NCBI RefSeq assembly: GCF_001984195.1
Contig: NZ_MTQN01000012.1
Location: 930,001-994,000 of the forward strand
Direction of reading: 5' to 3'
Origin: Kribbella sp. ALI-6-A
GTDB taxonomy: Bacteria; Actinomycetota; Actinomycetes; Propionibacteriales; Kribbellaceae
DNA length: 64,000 nucleotides
The notes under the pieces are model-generated. The model made no database searches. It saw nothing but the letters and a program-made list of their open reading frames with translations, and was not told where the DNA came from. The position numbers and the translations under genes were made by a program. Below, piece by piece: positions 16,137-24,528 of this stretch. Each line of letters opens with the position of its first letter. Position 1 is the first letter of the stretch.

Positions 16137-17726
16137 CTATCGGGGTGCCCTCGGCTCGAACCAACCCCACCATCTGAGCCAGTACACCAGGCCAGGCGGA
16201 CCGGTCCTGAGCGCTGTATGGTGCCACTTCAACGCCTCGGCCTCGTCTCTGGGAGACCGCCATTTCAGGTGAACGGACAGCTCCCTCATCGCTAAGGCAT
16301 CTCCGTCCTCAGCGGCCGCCTGGAGACTCTCTCTCGCCCCGTGGATCTGAGGGTTCCGACCCAAGAATTTGGTGAGCTCCTCTCGGTCCCAGGATCTGTT
16401 CGTGGACGCGAAGTACTCGTCGTACCAGCGCTTGGCTTCAAAGGCGTCGCCCTGAACTTCCAGTAAATGGGCCAGCTCGAACATCGCGTCGTGGCGACCG
16501 TTGGTGGCAGCCATCTGAAGCCACATCGTCGCAGCGCCGATGTGGCGTCGGCCGATAGGCCTCCGGCGGAGAAGACGTCGGGCGAGAAGAAGCATCGCAT
16601 CAGAGTTGCCGGCGCCGGCAGCTAGCTCGAGCCAGGCTCGGGACCCATCGCTGTCCTCGGGCTCGTTCCAACCCTTGAACCGGTCATAGAGATTGCGCTC
16701 CGCTCCAGGATCCAGGATGAGAGCAAGCTGGATCATTCCTACGGAATCTCCCGCCGCAGCGGACCTCTCAAGCCACCACCGTGAGCCCGGGTAGTCAGGC
16801 GGGGTTTGGTGCCGTAGCAGAAGCCCAAAGCTCCTCATCGCAGCTGGACTTCCCGCGAGCGCTGCCTGCTCAGACCATTGCCTTGCCTCGTCTTTGCGTG
16901 CTGGATCGTACTTGTGGATGTGCTCGCCGAGGAGGCGCATAGCTTCCGTGTTCCCTGCCTTGGCGGCCTTCTCTAGCCAGATCTCAGCAGCGGCAGTATC
17001 GACGGGCGGCAAACCGTTTTCGAGGAGATCGGCGAGCTTGATCATGGCGGCGAGGGATCCGGCGTCTGCCGCGCGTTCATACCAGAGCGCGGCGTCGGTC
17101 GGCTCGGGCGGTTCGACTTTGCGGGTGACGAGGTCGGCGAGCCTGTTCATGGCGTCGAGGGATCCGGCCTCGGCTGCACGTAGGTACAAGCGACGGGCGG
17201 CCTCGATGCTCGGTGGATTCAGCCGGCATTCCAGCAATGTGCCCAGCTGGACTAAGGCCTCGGTGTCGCCCGCCTCGATCTGCTGCGTATACCAGCGGTG
17301 CGCGGCCCGCAGGTCGGGATCGCTATGCAGCTCGGCGCCATGCTCTTCCGTGCCTTCGGACTCCTCTTCGCGGTTCTGGAGGGGCAGAGGGTCGCCAGAT
17401 AGCTGGAGGTCTTCTGAGGGGGTGAATGCCGGAAGCCAGAGTTGATGGAGCCGTTCCTTCGCGCCCTCAACGTCTTTCCGACGGTCGACTTGCGCGGCGG
17501 CGAGGTAATGAACCAGTGCTTGGAAGTTGTCCCATCTAGGGACGCGCTGCCCTCGCAAGACACCGTGGATGGTGTCGTAGCTCAGGGTGCCAGTTACTTC
17601 TTTGTCGTCTCTGATCCCTTTTTCCATAGTGCGGAGCGTGGGGTACCCGGCAGCGGCGTACAGCTCGTGGAGGGCGAGTACTAGGGCCCGCTTCGGTCCT
17701 TCGCGGAGCACATCTTCCGGCGGCAT
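16137..17726 (-). CDS. Sel1-like repeat protein with N-terminal HTH-like region
   Basis: The 529-residue protein has an N-terminal 75-residue region (ALVLALHELYAAAGYPTLRT, then SYDTIHGVLRGQRVPRWDNF) that resembles the small XRE-like domain found at the start of many actinobacterial signalling proteins. It is followed by about nine Sel1-type repeats of 36-40 residues. Examples are AAHRWYTQQIEAGDTEALVQ, AARRLYLRAAEAGSLDAMNR and ALWYERAADAGSLAAMIKLA, with the diagnostic AA.AG...AM..L spacing. Sel1/TPR solenoids mediate protein contacts. The start at ATG 17726 is chosen because tandem CTGTCAG motifs lie immediately upstream; a frame extension to 17810 exists. Likely role is a cytoplasmic scaffold or regulator; the partner is unknown. 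Confidence 0.8.
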   Translation of the reverse strand: MPPEDVLREGPKRALVLALHELYAAAGYPTLRTMEKGIRDDKEVTGTLSYDTIHGVLRGQRVPRWDNFQALVHYLAAAQVDRRKDVEGAKERLHQLWLPAFTPSEDLQLSGDPLPLQNREEESEGTEEHGAELHSDPDLRAAHRWYTQQIEAGDTEALVQLGTLLECRLNPPSIEAARRLYLRAAEAGSLDAMNRLADLVTRKVEPPEPTDAALWYERAADAGSLAAMIKLADLLENGLPPVDTAAAEIWLEKAAKAGNTEAMRLLGEHIHKYDPARKDEARQWSEQAALAGSPAAMRSFGLLLRHQTPPDYPGSRWWLERSAAAGDSVGMIQLALILDPGAERNLYDRFKGWNEPEDSDGSRAWLELAAGAGNSDAMLLLARRLLRRRPIGRRHIGAATMWLQMAATNGRHDAMFELAHLLEVQGDAFEAKRWYDEYFASTNRSWDREELTKFLGRNPQIHGARESLQAAAEDGDALAMRELSVHLKWRSPRDEAEALKWHHTALRTGPPGLVYWLRWWGWFEPRAPR

Positions 17727-17751
17727 TTGTACGCGCTGTGTCACTGGCACC

Positions 17752-17877
17752 CTGTCAGTTGCTGTCAGATCTCGTCGGATTCCGCAGTATCGCAGCCTGC
17801 GCGCCCACACGTAAGCCCCTCGATAGGGGCCGCGAGCGCCTGCCCGGAGGAAGCCCTAGAACTGTCAGTTCCTGTCC
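17752..17877. promoter_or_regulatory. Two direct copies of a CTGTCAGTT-CTGTC motif
   Basis: CTGTCAGTTGCTGTCAG at 17752-17768 and CTGTCAGTTCCTGTCC at 17862-17877 lie in the 327-base divergent region between the Sel1 gene and a small membrane protein gene. The first is 26 bases upstream of the Sel1 start. They look like operator copies, perhaps bound by the HTH region of the Sel1 protein itself. The rest of the gap holds no gene I can support. Confidence 0.45.
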
Positions 17878-18053
17878 AACGTGGAGCAATTGTGATCAGC
17901 CGCGTAGTCGCTGGGTGGTGGCGATCGTCGGCGCGCTAGCTGAGTGTTGTCAGTGGGTTGCAGGGATCCGTCGCAGAGGCTCTTGTCGCCTCTCGACACG
18001 AGCAGGGTTGAAGCATTCATTCATCCGCTCGGCGAGGAACCCCAGGAGTGCAA

Positions 18054-18284
18054 ATGCCTAACGTCAAGTTCGATGTCACGATTTCGGGGAAGTGGAAGCC
18101 TGACGGCCGGAAGGTTAGGCAAGCACTTGGAGGGATGGTGTGGCTCAGCCTCGGAGCCGGAGGGCTTTGGCTCAGCTCCCAGTGGGGGCTGTTGCCCTCA
18201 GACCTGGTAAGTCCTGTGGTCGCACCTGGTTGCCGGACCGCGCAGCCCCCCGCGTTCACAAGGTGCACCGAGGTACGGAGCTAG
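18054..18284 (+). CDS. Small protein with one hydrophobic segment
   Basis: The 76-residue product begins MPNVKFDVTISGKWKPDGRK and has a hydrophobic, Gly/Trp-rich segment (GGMVWLSLGAGGLWLSSQWG, about residues 26-45) that may be a membrane helix. AGGAG lies 6 bases before the ATG and a strong hairpin terminator follows 10 bases after the stop, which together support a real short gene. No family is recognised. Its position in an accessory element would allow a small spread/entry-exclusion type membrane protein, but that is speculation. Confidence 0.55.
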   Translation: MPNVKFDVTISGKWKPDGRKVRQALGGMVWLSLGAGGLWLSSQWGLLPSDLVSPVVAPGCRTAQPPAFTRCTEVRS

Positions 18285-18293
18285 GACGAAAAC

Positions 18294-18341
18294 GACAGCC
18301 AGGCCGGCCTGGGTACCACAGCGATGGCCGGCCTTGCTGTC
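18294..18341 (+). terminator. Hairpin terminator
   Basis: GACAGC and AGGCCGGCC pair with GGCCGGCCT and GCTGTC (15 bp with one mismatch), 10 bases after the small gene. Confidence 0.7.
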
Positions 18342-18458
18342 TCGCCCATCTCAGCTTTGGTGCACCGAGCGTGTATGCGGCCTGACGGTGCTCCACGACC
18401 GGTGGAAGACCTCACGTCATAAGATCTGTTATCCGCGACCAACTCACGGGAGTTGCAT

Positions 18459-19139
18459 CTAATGCAAGAACTCCTGCTCTTCAGCGATCCCGGCATCCGC
18501 CCGGCCGTACCAGTCGTTCTGGTTCATGGAGGCTGTCGAGACAAGGGCAGCGAGGTGGAGAAGATCCCTTCCGCGGAGGTACGCCGCGGTGTCCCGAGCG
18601 TAAAGATCGTCTTTGATGCGGCTCTCGATCTGCTGGACGGCAGCTTCTAGCTGTTGAAGCTGTCGGCGGGAGAACGCGCCGCCAGACGTCAGGCAGGCTG
18701 ACACAGCTGAGTCAATCTCCTGCGCGCCCGGGTCCTTCCAGAGGAGCAGCTCAGGAAGTCGGCCACGGCGCCAGTAACTCAGTGCATGCAGCGCAGCCTG
18801 CTGTGGAGCGCCGTACCAGATCGATGGACCCTGATTTGGGTTCACTTCAGTCTTCCGGGGCTTCCGGTACCCGAGACGTTTCGCCGTACGGCGCTGGCTG
18901 GCGTAGCTGCCGAGGTGCTCGTGCCACAGGGCGCGGCTGGTCGCGAGCTGCCCATGGGCACGTAACAGCGCTTGTTCGTCTCGTTGGAACGGTCCAGCCA
19001 GCTCCTCAAGAAAGCTGAGCGTTGCATTGAAGCCGATCGGCCGATAGAGCTGCACACAGGACCGCATCGCAGTAACCCGACGCTGGTACGGCAGCGCCGG
19101 GTTACGCACGTGATTGGAGAACGCACTGAAACTCACCAC
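18459..19139 (-). CDS. Unknown helical protein of the element
   Basis: The 226-residue product is Arg/Gln/Leu-rich and mostly helical (FLEELAGPFQRDEQALLRAH, RQLQQLEAAVQQIESRIKDD). The middle region is Trp/Tyr-rich (QGPSIWYGAPQQAALHALSY). There is no signal peptide. The GTG at 19139 gives the longest form; the ATG at 19067 (MRSCVQLYRPIGFNATLSFL) is an alternative with a more typical start. No family is recognised and no conserved motif is visible. Its codon usage is consistent with coding but less GC-biased than the flanking core genes. Confidence 0.5.
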   Translation of the reverse strand: MVSFSAFSNHVRNPALPYQRRVTAMRSCVQLYRPIGFNATLSFLEELAGPFQRDEQALLRAHGQLATSRALWHEHLGSYASQRRTAKRLGYRKPRKTEVNPNQGPSIWYGAPQQAALHALSYWRRGRLPELLLWKDPGAQEIDSAVSACLTSGGAFSRRQLQQLEAAVQQIESRIKDDLYARDTAAYLRGRDLLHLAALVSTASMNQNDWYGRADAGIAEEQEFLH

Positions 19140-19160
19140 TCGAGGGTAGATCCCGGAGGG

Positions 19161-19532
19161 TTACCGACAGCCAAGCTCATGTTGCTGATCATGTCTGATG
19201 GTGGAAATGGTGCCGCACGAATCTGCGAACTCGCCGGCTGTGTGGTCCGTCCCAGGTCGGTCGTTAGGTTGGCGCCAGTAAACCCGCGTCCTCCATCCGA
19301 AGTCGTGAACGGGGCAGTAGGCCAGCGCGGTCGTCCGCGTCGACGACGTACCGTGCTCGGGATCCGCGACGGACGCGCAGACCCCGAGCAGCCGCTTGGT
19401 CATCCGGCCGCAGACCTCACACCCGACCTTGCCGACCGGATTACCGCCTTGCTCCTGCGCCTTCGGCGCGCTGCCTTCCGACTCGTCACAGCACCGATCC
19501 TCACCCGCGCTCACCTCCAAGGCGGGCCGCAA
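19161..19532 (-). CDS. Possible small Cys-rich protein
   Basis: The 123-residue frame contains VGCEVCGRMTKRLLGVCASV and later AYCPVHDFGWRTRVYW. The CxxC...C...CxxH pattern looks like a small zinc-binding protein. The N-terminal 30 residues (GEDRCCDESEGSAPKAQEQG) are low-complexity and the true start is unclear. The opposite strand is also open here, so the call rests mainly on the cysteine pattern. Confidence 0.35.
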   Translation of the reverse strand: MRPALEVSAGEDRCCDESEGSAPKAQEQGGNPVGKVGCEVCGRMTKRLLGVCASVADPEHGTSSTRTTALAYCPVHDFGWRTRVYWRQPNDRPGTDHTAGEFADSCGTISTIRHDQQHELGCR

Positions 19533-19943
19533 CGCTCAGGCCGCGATCCAACCGATGAGATCCAGCAAACCAGCGTCCCCCACGCCTGTCTCGGAACCAA
19601 AGGCACCGATGCCGCCGGAATACCGCTGCCGAGCGTGCGACACGCTCAGCCCGCGCATCCAGGGCGACGAAATCGACCTCGACGACTCGTCGACCGACGT
19701 CGTCGAGATGATCTGCCTAGCTGCTCACCGGCTGCCGGTTCTGCGCTGCTTCCGCCGCTGCCGCACCATCTGCCGTGCGCCAGCACAAAACACGAAACGC
19801 TCACGACCTGCCCTGGCTGCGGAACGTACGCCGTGGCCCAGATCTACCTTGGCAGAACGCGCAGGGCGCGCCGGTTCGGTACGCCAGCTGATCCGCGGCT
19901 GCTGCGTATCCGGCCCGGCCCCCGACCGGCGGCATAAGACAGC
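19533..19943. other. Gene-poor stretch with zinc-ribbon-like coding debris
   Basis: No intact gene can be supported. In the plus frames, MPPEYRCRACDTLSPRIQGD (from 19609) and, in another frame, ETLTTCPGCGTYAVAQIYLG (about 19795-19855) each carry a CxxC knuckle. They could be two halves of one small zinc-ribbon protein separated by an indel. Confidence 0.3.
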
Positions 19944-20521
19944 TTATCGGCGGGGTCCGAAGATCATGGTTCCGCCTCGCAGCGTGCCATCAAGACGCTT
20001 GGTCCAACATCGACCATCCGAGTCTGTGAACGTCACTCTGAGGTGGTCCCTCCGCCAGCGCATCGAGGAAACGTCGAGAAGCATCGACACCGTCGTCTGT
20101 TGCCCTGGTGCCAAGCTGCCCCAGCCGAGCTCAGTCATCGATGTAGACCGCCACAGCCACGACAGAAAGGGCAGTGCCTGCTGCGTGTTTGAACCGGCAG
20201 CCGCGACTCCTGGCCCGAACAGGTCCTTCCGAGGTGTCGGGGGTGGATCCAGACGCCGCCGATCACGGGTTTGAGCATGTGGATTGGGAGCGCGCCGGCG
20301 TTGGTGATGATGATCGTGTCGCGGAGGTGCGACGAGGTTTGCCGCGGCTCGGTCTGTACGAGTTGAACGTCGACCAGGCGTGCGTGACGTAGCTGGTGCT
20401 CATCTTGGAGTCTGCGCTGCTGGTTGAGCGTGACCGCCAGCGCCACGAAGCCAACTGCGAAGGCGGCGACCGTTCCGATCGCCTCAAAGGAATCTGGGTT
20501 CCAGCCCCACGCGTTCGCCAT
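19944..20521 (-). pseudogene. Single-pass membrane protein split by a frameshift
   Basis: From ATG 20521 the product begins MANAWGWNPDSFEAIGTVAA with a TM segment (TVAAFAVGFVALAVTLNQQR) and continues through TIIITNAGALPIHMLKPVIG. After GVWIHP the frame turns to nonsense and stops at 20135. A different frame over the same bases continues sensibly (RKDLFGPGVAAAGSNTQQAL, then MTELGWGSLAPGQQTTVSML and HLRVTFTDSDGRCWTKRLDG) to 19944. One base change in the run of five G/C near 20239-20243 would restore a 190-residue protein. The layout, one N-terminal TM and a C-terminal VTFTDSDGRxW domain, is common in actinobacterial hypothetical proteins. Confidence 0.65.
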
Positions 20522-20619
20522 GCGGCAGGTTAGAGCTTCAAACGCCCGGACTCCATGCCATAGGCGCTGAAATTGGCGGCGATCGGGAGTTACATCCCGG
20601 CTGTCGTACGGTGTCGGGC

Positions 20620-21030
20620 ATGGGTGCTTGGGACGCAACAGTGTTCGGAAACGACGATGCAGCCGACTGGGCCGGAGAACTGGTCGACGCCGATCAGGAG
20701 CAGTTGGTTGCTGATGCGCTGGAGCGTGCGGTGGGGCCGGCCGGTGCCGAGTACTTGGAGGCCCCCCGGGGGGCGGAGGCCCTGGCTGCGGCTGAGGTCG
20801 TGGCAGCCGCAGCCGGAGTCCCAACCGATTCGAATCCCTATAACGAGCGAGCGCTCGCGTGGGCGTCTGGTCGCGCCGGGCTGGTGAAGTTGATCCCGGT
20901 CGCGATCGGGGCGGTCGACCGGGTGGTCGCGGACGAATCCGAGCTGGCCGAGCTGTGGGCTGAGGCAGGCGATTTGACTTGGTTGAAGGCGATCGACGAT
21001 CTGCGGGAACGGCTACGGAGCAGGGGCTAA
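20620..21030 (+). CDS. DUF4259-family protein
   Basis: The 136-residue protein begins MGAWDATVFGNDDAADWAGE, which is the hallmark of DUF4259 (MGaWg.gpFdNDdAaDw...L). The rest is helical and acidic and ends LTWLKAIDDLRERLRS. The ATG at 20620 is preferred over the GTG three codons earlier because the family always starts at this Met-Gly. Function is unknown; members are scattered in actinobacteria and often sit near toxin/immunity-like genes, which is only suggestive. It lies in the element downstream of a broken membrane protein gene on the other strand. Confidence 0.85.
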   Translation: MGAWDATVFGNDDAADWAGELVDADQEQLVADALERAVGPAGAEYLEAPRGAEALAAAEVVAAAAGVPTDSNPYNERALAWASGRAGLVKLIPVAIGAVDRVVADESELAELWAEAGDLTWLKAIDDLRERLRSRG

Positions 21031-21241
21031 GGCTGGATTGCGGCCGGAGGTGGCCGGCTCGCCAGCTGCGACTCCCCGGTATTAAACACCCGGCGACACC
21101 AGGTCGATCGGCGGACACCGCCATGATGACGAAGCGGTCGCCAGCAGAGCGATCGCTGGTGTACGCGTTCGAAGCTGGGGCGGACGCCCGTCAGATCGCG
21201 TCAATTGGTCGCTGCACGACTGTTCCGGGCCGGACGTCCCA

Positions 21242-21640
21242 CTACCACTTCTGAACGGTCGCCCGGAGTAGGGGAAGCTCGGTGTACGGCAGAACCTCGG
21301 GGATGGCGTTGCGGAACGACGGATCGACCCCGCCGCCCATAGTGGGATCCACCATCCGACCGGTGGGTCGCTGGACGACACCCCAAGGCCGCCAGTCGGG
21401 CTGGCCGGCGATGACCGCGACCACGCTGCCGAGCGGAAGATGGAGGCCGGGGTGCTGCACTCGCCATTCCCGCTCGTGCAGCCAATCGGATCTTCGGTAG
21501 GGGCTGGCGTCAAGTCGGACCGCCCAGCTCGGTGAGCCTCGCTGAGTTCGTCGAACTGTTGCGATCGGTGAGAGCAGCTCTATGTGGGCGCGAGCTGTTG
21601 CAGCCCGGGGAAAGTGATGACCAGCGCACAACGCGGACAT
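21242..21640 (-). pseudogene. C-terminal fragment of a DUF2971-like protein
   Basis: The frame encodes RRSDWLHEREWRVQHPGLHL and PLGSVVAVIAGQPDWRPWGV. The W-x-E-R-E-W-R sequence followed by a strand and 'VIxG' is typical of the C-terminal part of DUF2971-type proteins linked to phage resistance elements. The N-terminal 250 or so residues are absent, and the upstream sequence in all frames does not supply them, so it is a truncated remnant. The family call is tentative. Confidence 0.35.
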
Positions 21641-21928
21641 GACCCTCGCTCACAGCCAGACTGGTGGCGGTGATCGTCAAGTCGCAACCGCCGCCACCCT
21701 TTGAAGCGCAACTGCAGGTGAAATCGGCGCCGACCTTTCCGTTGCGTATCATCAACGCCCGCTTTCCGGGACCCTCGACGAACTCGGTCTTGGCGCCCGG
21801 GCGCAGACGGATCGAGCGACCCGGTCGACCAGCGCATCGGCGATCGCGCGGGCATCATCCGATGGTTGTTCCCATTCGGTGTCGGACAAGCGCCCACGAG
21901 ACCCACTACGTCCACGATCGATAGACAC
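21641..21928 (-). pseudogene. Remnant of a small Cys-rich protein, frameshifted
   Basis: From GTG 21928 one frame reads DTEWEQPSDDARAIADALVD then stops after a non-coding-like tail. Another frame over the same region continues RLRPGAKTEFVEGPGKRALM and GADFTCSCASKGGGGCDLTI, TATSLAVSEG. A one-base indel near 21800-21820 separates them. The CxC....GGGGC pattern is unusual; no family is recognised. Confidence 0.4.
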
Positions 21929-22334
21929 CTTCGCCCCGAGTGCCCGGCCGGGCAGCGACAGAATCGGCCGGGCCGCGGCGCGAGCCGTGGTTCGTGGCCT
22001 CGGGCATCGAGCCCGCCGGCCACGGCTGGCCGCACTGTTCCTCAACTGGGCGGGCGCGCTGAGCTGACCGACATGATCCAGCCGGCCCAGGAGCCGCACG
22101 AAGGAGCCGACTTCGTCGGCGCTGCCAAGAACGTCGTTTCCTCCCCTCCTGGCTCTCCATCATCACCCGACACGTCCGGGACGCAACGCCCACCTGACGG
22201 CGGCCACTTCGTGGTTTCAGCGCTGCACCCCGGCCGCTTTACGGGTGGTGATTCCCGCGCCAGGAGGGGGCGGAAAACAGTCGGCCAAACCAAGGCTGAC
22301 GGCCCCGTCACCTGGCAGGAACAGGAGTCCTGTC
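21929..22334. other. No supportable gene
   Basis: About 400 bases upstream of the DUF932 gene contain only overlapping low-quality frames. The last bases (AGGAG at 22323) form the ribosome site of that gene. Confidence 0.4.
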
Positions 22335-23504
22335 ATGACCATCGAAAACACCTTCAACGCCGCCGGCGGGACCAACCTGCGCAACCAGGACCTGAGCGCC
22401 CTGGCCCAGATGCTCAAGACCCAGCAGGCCGAGAAGGTCGACTTCGTCGCGCCGGCCCAGCAGATCCGCGCCGACAACGGCCTGGTCGTCATCAACGGGG
22501 CCGAAGCCAAGCTCACCGAGCACGGCGTCACCCAGGTCGACGGCAGCTACCGACCCACCTCCGTCATGATCGACGGACTCCCCGCCAAGCTCGGCGTACC
22601 GGTCGGCTACCTGAAGAAGACCCACCGCGACCGCCCCGACCTGTTCGACGCCAACGTCAACGGCTGGCTGCACGGCAACCACGCGGGTGTACCCGGCGAC
22701 GACCGGTCGTTCCTCGTGCGGACCTTCCGAGGCGACCACGGGCCCGGTCTGGGCCGCGCGCTGCTGTCGGACAAGTTCAAGCTGATCGACAACCTCGACG
22801 CGCTGACCGCGACCCTCGACGGCGTCCGCGCCGCAGGCGTCCCGGTCGACATCCGCGGCTGCGACCTGACCGAGTCCCGCATGTACGTGCGGATCCAGGC
22901 CGAAGAGATCAAGGCCTACGCCCCCACCCTGCTCAAGGGCTACCGGTCTCCGTTCAGCGGTGCCAGCGGCGACGACAACCCCACCGTGTTCGCCGGATTC
23001 GTCATCTCCAACAGCGAGGTCGGAGCCGGAGCGTTCACCCTCACCCCGCAACTGGTGGTCCAGGTCTGCGACAACGGGATGACCATCACCAAGGACGTAC
23101 GCCGCGCCGTGCACGTCGGCAGCCGCATGGACGAAGGCCTCATCCAATGGTCCGACGAGACCCGCGAGCAAGAGATCAACCTCATCCGGTCCCGCACCCG
23201 CGACGCCCTGCGCACCTTCCTCGACGTCGGCTACGTCACCCGCCAGATCACCAAGCTGGAGCAGATCGCAGGCAAGCCGCTCGACGGCGCCGCCGACGTG
23301 GTCCGGACCGTCGGCAAGAAACTCACCTTCTCCGAGACCCACATTGACGGTGTACTCGACCACTTCATCAGCGGCGGCCAGCGCACCGCCGGCGGAGTCC
23401 TCCAGGCCGTCACCGCCTACGCGCAAGTCATCGCCGACGCCGACGTCGCCGCTAACATCGAAGCCCAAGGCATCCGAGCGATGGAACTCGCCGCCGCGAT
23501 CTGA
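22335..23504 (+). CDS. DUF932 phage/plasmid-like protein
   Basis: The 389-residue protein matches the DUF932 / TIGR03299 phage-plasmid-like family: QADNG-type start region, SVMIDGLPAKLGVPVGYLKK near 80-100, FLVRTFRGDHGPGLGRALLS near 130, SDKFKLIDNLDALTATLDGV, then RMYVRIQAEEIKAYAPTLLK and PQLVVQVCDNGMTITKDVRR. It occurs on plasmids, phages and integrated elements; the molecular role is not settled, with proposals around DNA metabolism during element maintenance. AGGAG sits 7 bases before the ATG and a GC-rich terminator follows. It is intact, unlike many neighbours. Confidence 0.9.
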   Translation: MTIENTFNAAGGTNLRNQDLSALAQMLKTQQAEKVDFVAPAQQIRADNGLVVINGAEAKLTEHGVTQVDGSYRPTSVMIDGLPAKLGVPVGYLKKTHRDRPDLFDANVNGWLHGNHAGVPGDDRSFLVRTFRGDHGPGLGRALLSDKFKLIDNLDALTATLDGVRAAGVPVDIRGCDLTESRMYVRIQAEEIKAYAPTLLKGYRSPFSGASGDDNPTVFAGFVISNSEVGAGAFTLTPQLVVQVCDNGMTITKDVRRAVHVGSRMDEGLIQWSDETREQEINLIRSRTRDALRTFLDVGYVTRQITKLEQIAGKPLDGAADVVRTVGKKLTFSETHIDGVLDHFISGGQRTAGGVLQAVTAYAQVIADADVAANIEAQGIRAMELAAAI

Positions 23505-23516
23505 CCGTTTCCGGGA

Positions 23517-23538
23517 GCGCGGCCAACACAGGCCGCGC
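23517..23538 (+). terminator. Hairpin terminator of the DUF932 gene
   Basis: GCGCGGCC and GGCCGCGC form a perfect 8-bp stem around AACACA, 13 bases after the stop. Confidence 0.75.
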
Positions 23539-23769
23539 CCCTGCGCTGCGCTCCGCGCGGGAGTCGGACCCACGGGCATCGAGCCCGCAGACCCGAGCTG
23601 CCCTATCCGTTCGCGCAAATCTCACGACCGCTCGCGCCGGCAGCTCAAGGCTGTTTCCATCGACCTGATCCTGGAGCTGCGCCCATCTGTCGACGTCCAT
23701 TCCCAACTGTGACGCGACGGTGCCAAACGAAGGCTTCTCACCGGGACCCGGTGACGCAACAATCACAGC

Positions 23770-24528
23770 GTGATTGCTCTCCGGATCCTGCGTTCGCTGC
23801 TCCTGGCAGCATCGGGCGCAGTCATCGCGCTCGCGCAACTGAACTTGCCGAAGGACTTCTGGAACCATCACAGCGGAACGCTATGGACCAGCGTGTCGGT
23901 CCTCGCACTACTCGTCCTGGTCGACACCGCCAAAGAGGTGGATCTCTACCTGAGGGCACATCAGATCCGCGAGTACGACAAGGATCTCCGGTCAGCGCTC
24001 AGCGGCGCCGCCGGCAGCATGATGACTCTCTTCGGAGTGTCCTGGGATCAAGTCGCGATCAGGTACTACCGCCAGCGCAGCTGGCTACACCGCCGACGTC
24101 TCGCACCAGTGAAAGCGATGATGGCTGGAGCAGACGTAGAAGAGTCACACCACTCGATCAAGCCAGGGATAGGGCTCGTCGGAACAGCATTCGAGACTCA
24201 GGAGGCCATCGCCATAGAGTGGGCCGAGTTCGTTCGCGAGGCGACCTTCAACAAGCGCGCCGCTTGGGAGACACGCCCGGCTCACGAGCGATTCAACATG
24301 AGCTGGGGGCAGTTGCAATCGCACACCGCTCCGCCCGAAGGCATGATCGCAAACCCAACATTCGCCGGCGCTGACGGTGAACCATATGGCTGTGTTTTGA
24401 TCAGTGGAGCGCTCAAGCTTCCAGACCTTGAGAGTGAAGGAACACGGCGCATACTGGGAGAGTTAGCGAGCGCATTGGAACAGATCGGCCCCCCGCCTCG
24501 AGGATGGTGGAGTGCACATGAACGCTGA
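23770..24528 (+). CDS. Membrane protein with a GAF-like C-terminal domain
   Basis: The 252-residue protein (GTG start) has two N-terminal TM segments (about residues 5-24 and 37-53, LWTSVSVLALLVLVDTAKE) and a cytoplasmic C-terminal region. There, HHSIKPGIGLVGTAFETQEA, PYGCVLISGALKLPDLESEG and RILGELASALEQIG resemble the strand-helix pattern of a GAF sensor domain (..g.G..g.a......), though no ligand residues can be named. It overlaps the start of the sugar transferase gene by 11 bases, so the two are probably co-translated and may work together, for example as a sensor of the glycosyltransferase. Confidence 0.65.
   Translation: MIALRILRSLLLAASGAVIALAQLNLPKDFWNHHSGTLWTSVSVLALLVLVDTAKEVDLYLRAHQIREYDKDLRSALSGAAGSMMTLFGVSWDQVAIRYYRQRSWLHRRRLAPVKAMMAGADVEESHHSIKPGIGLVGTAFETQEAIAIEWAEFVREATFNKRAAWETRPAHERFNMSWGQLQSHTAPPEGMIANPTFAGADGEPYGCVLISGALKLPDLESEGTRRILGELASALEQIGPPPRGWWSAHER

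Noticed and set aside
21866..23347. 493-codon plus frame running through 21866-23347
   Set aside because: Arg/Pro-rich nonsense overlapping the DUF932 gene in another frame.
22308..23618. 436-codon minus frame under the DUF932 gene
   Set aside because: Shadow frame, Val/Gly/Asp-rich; the plus strand encodes the intact DUF932 protein.
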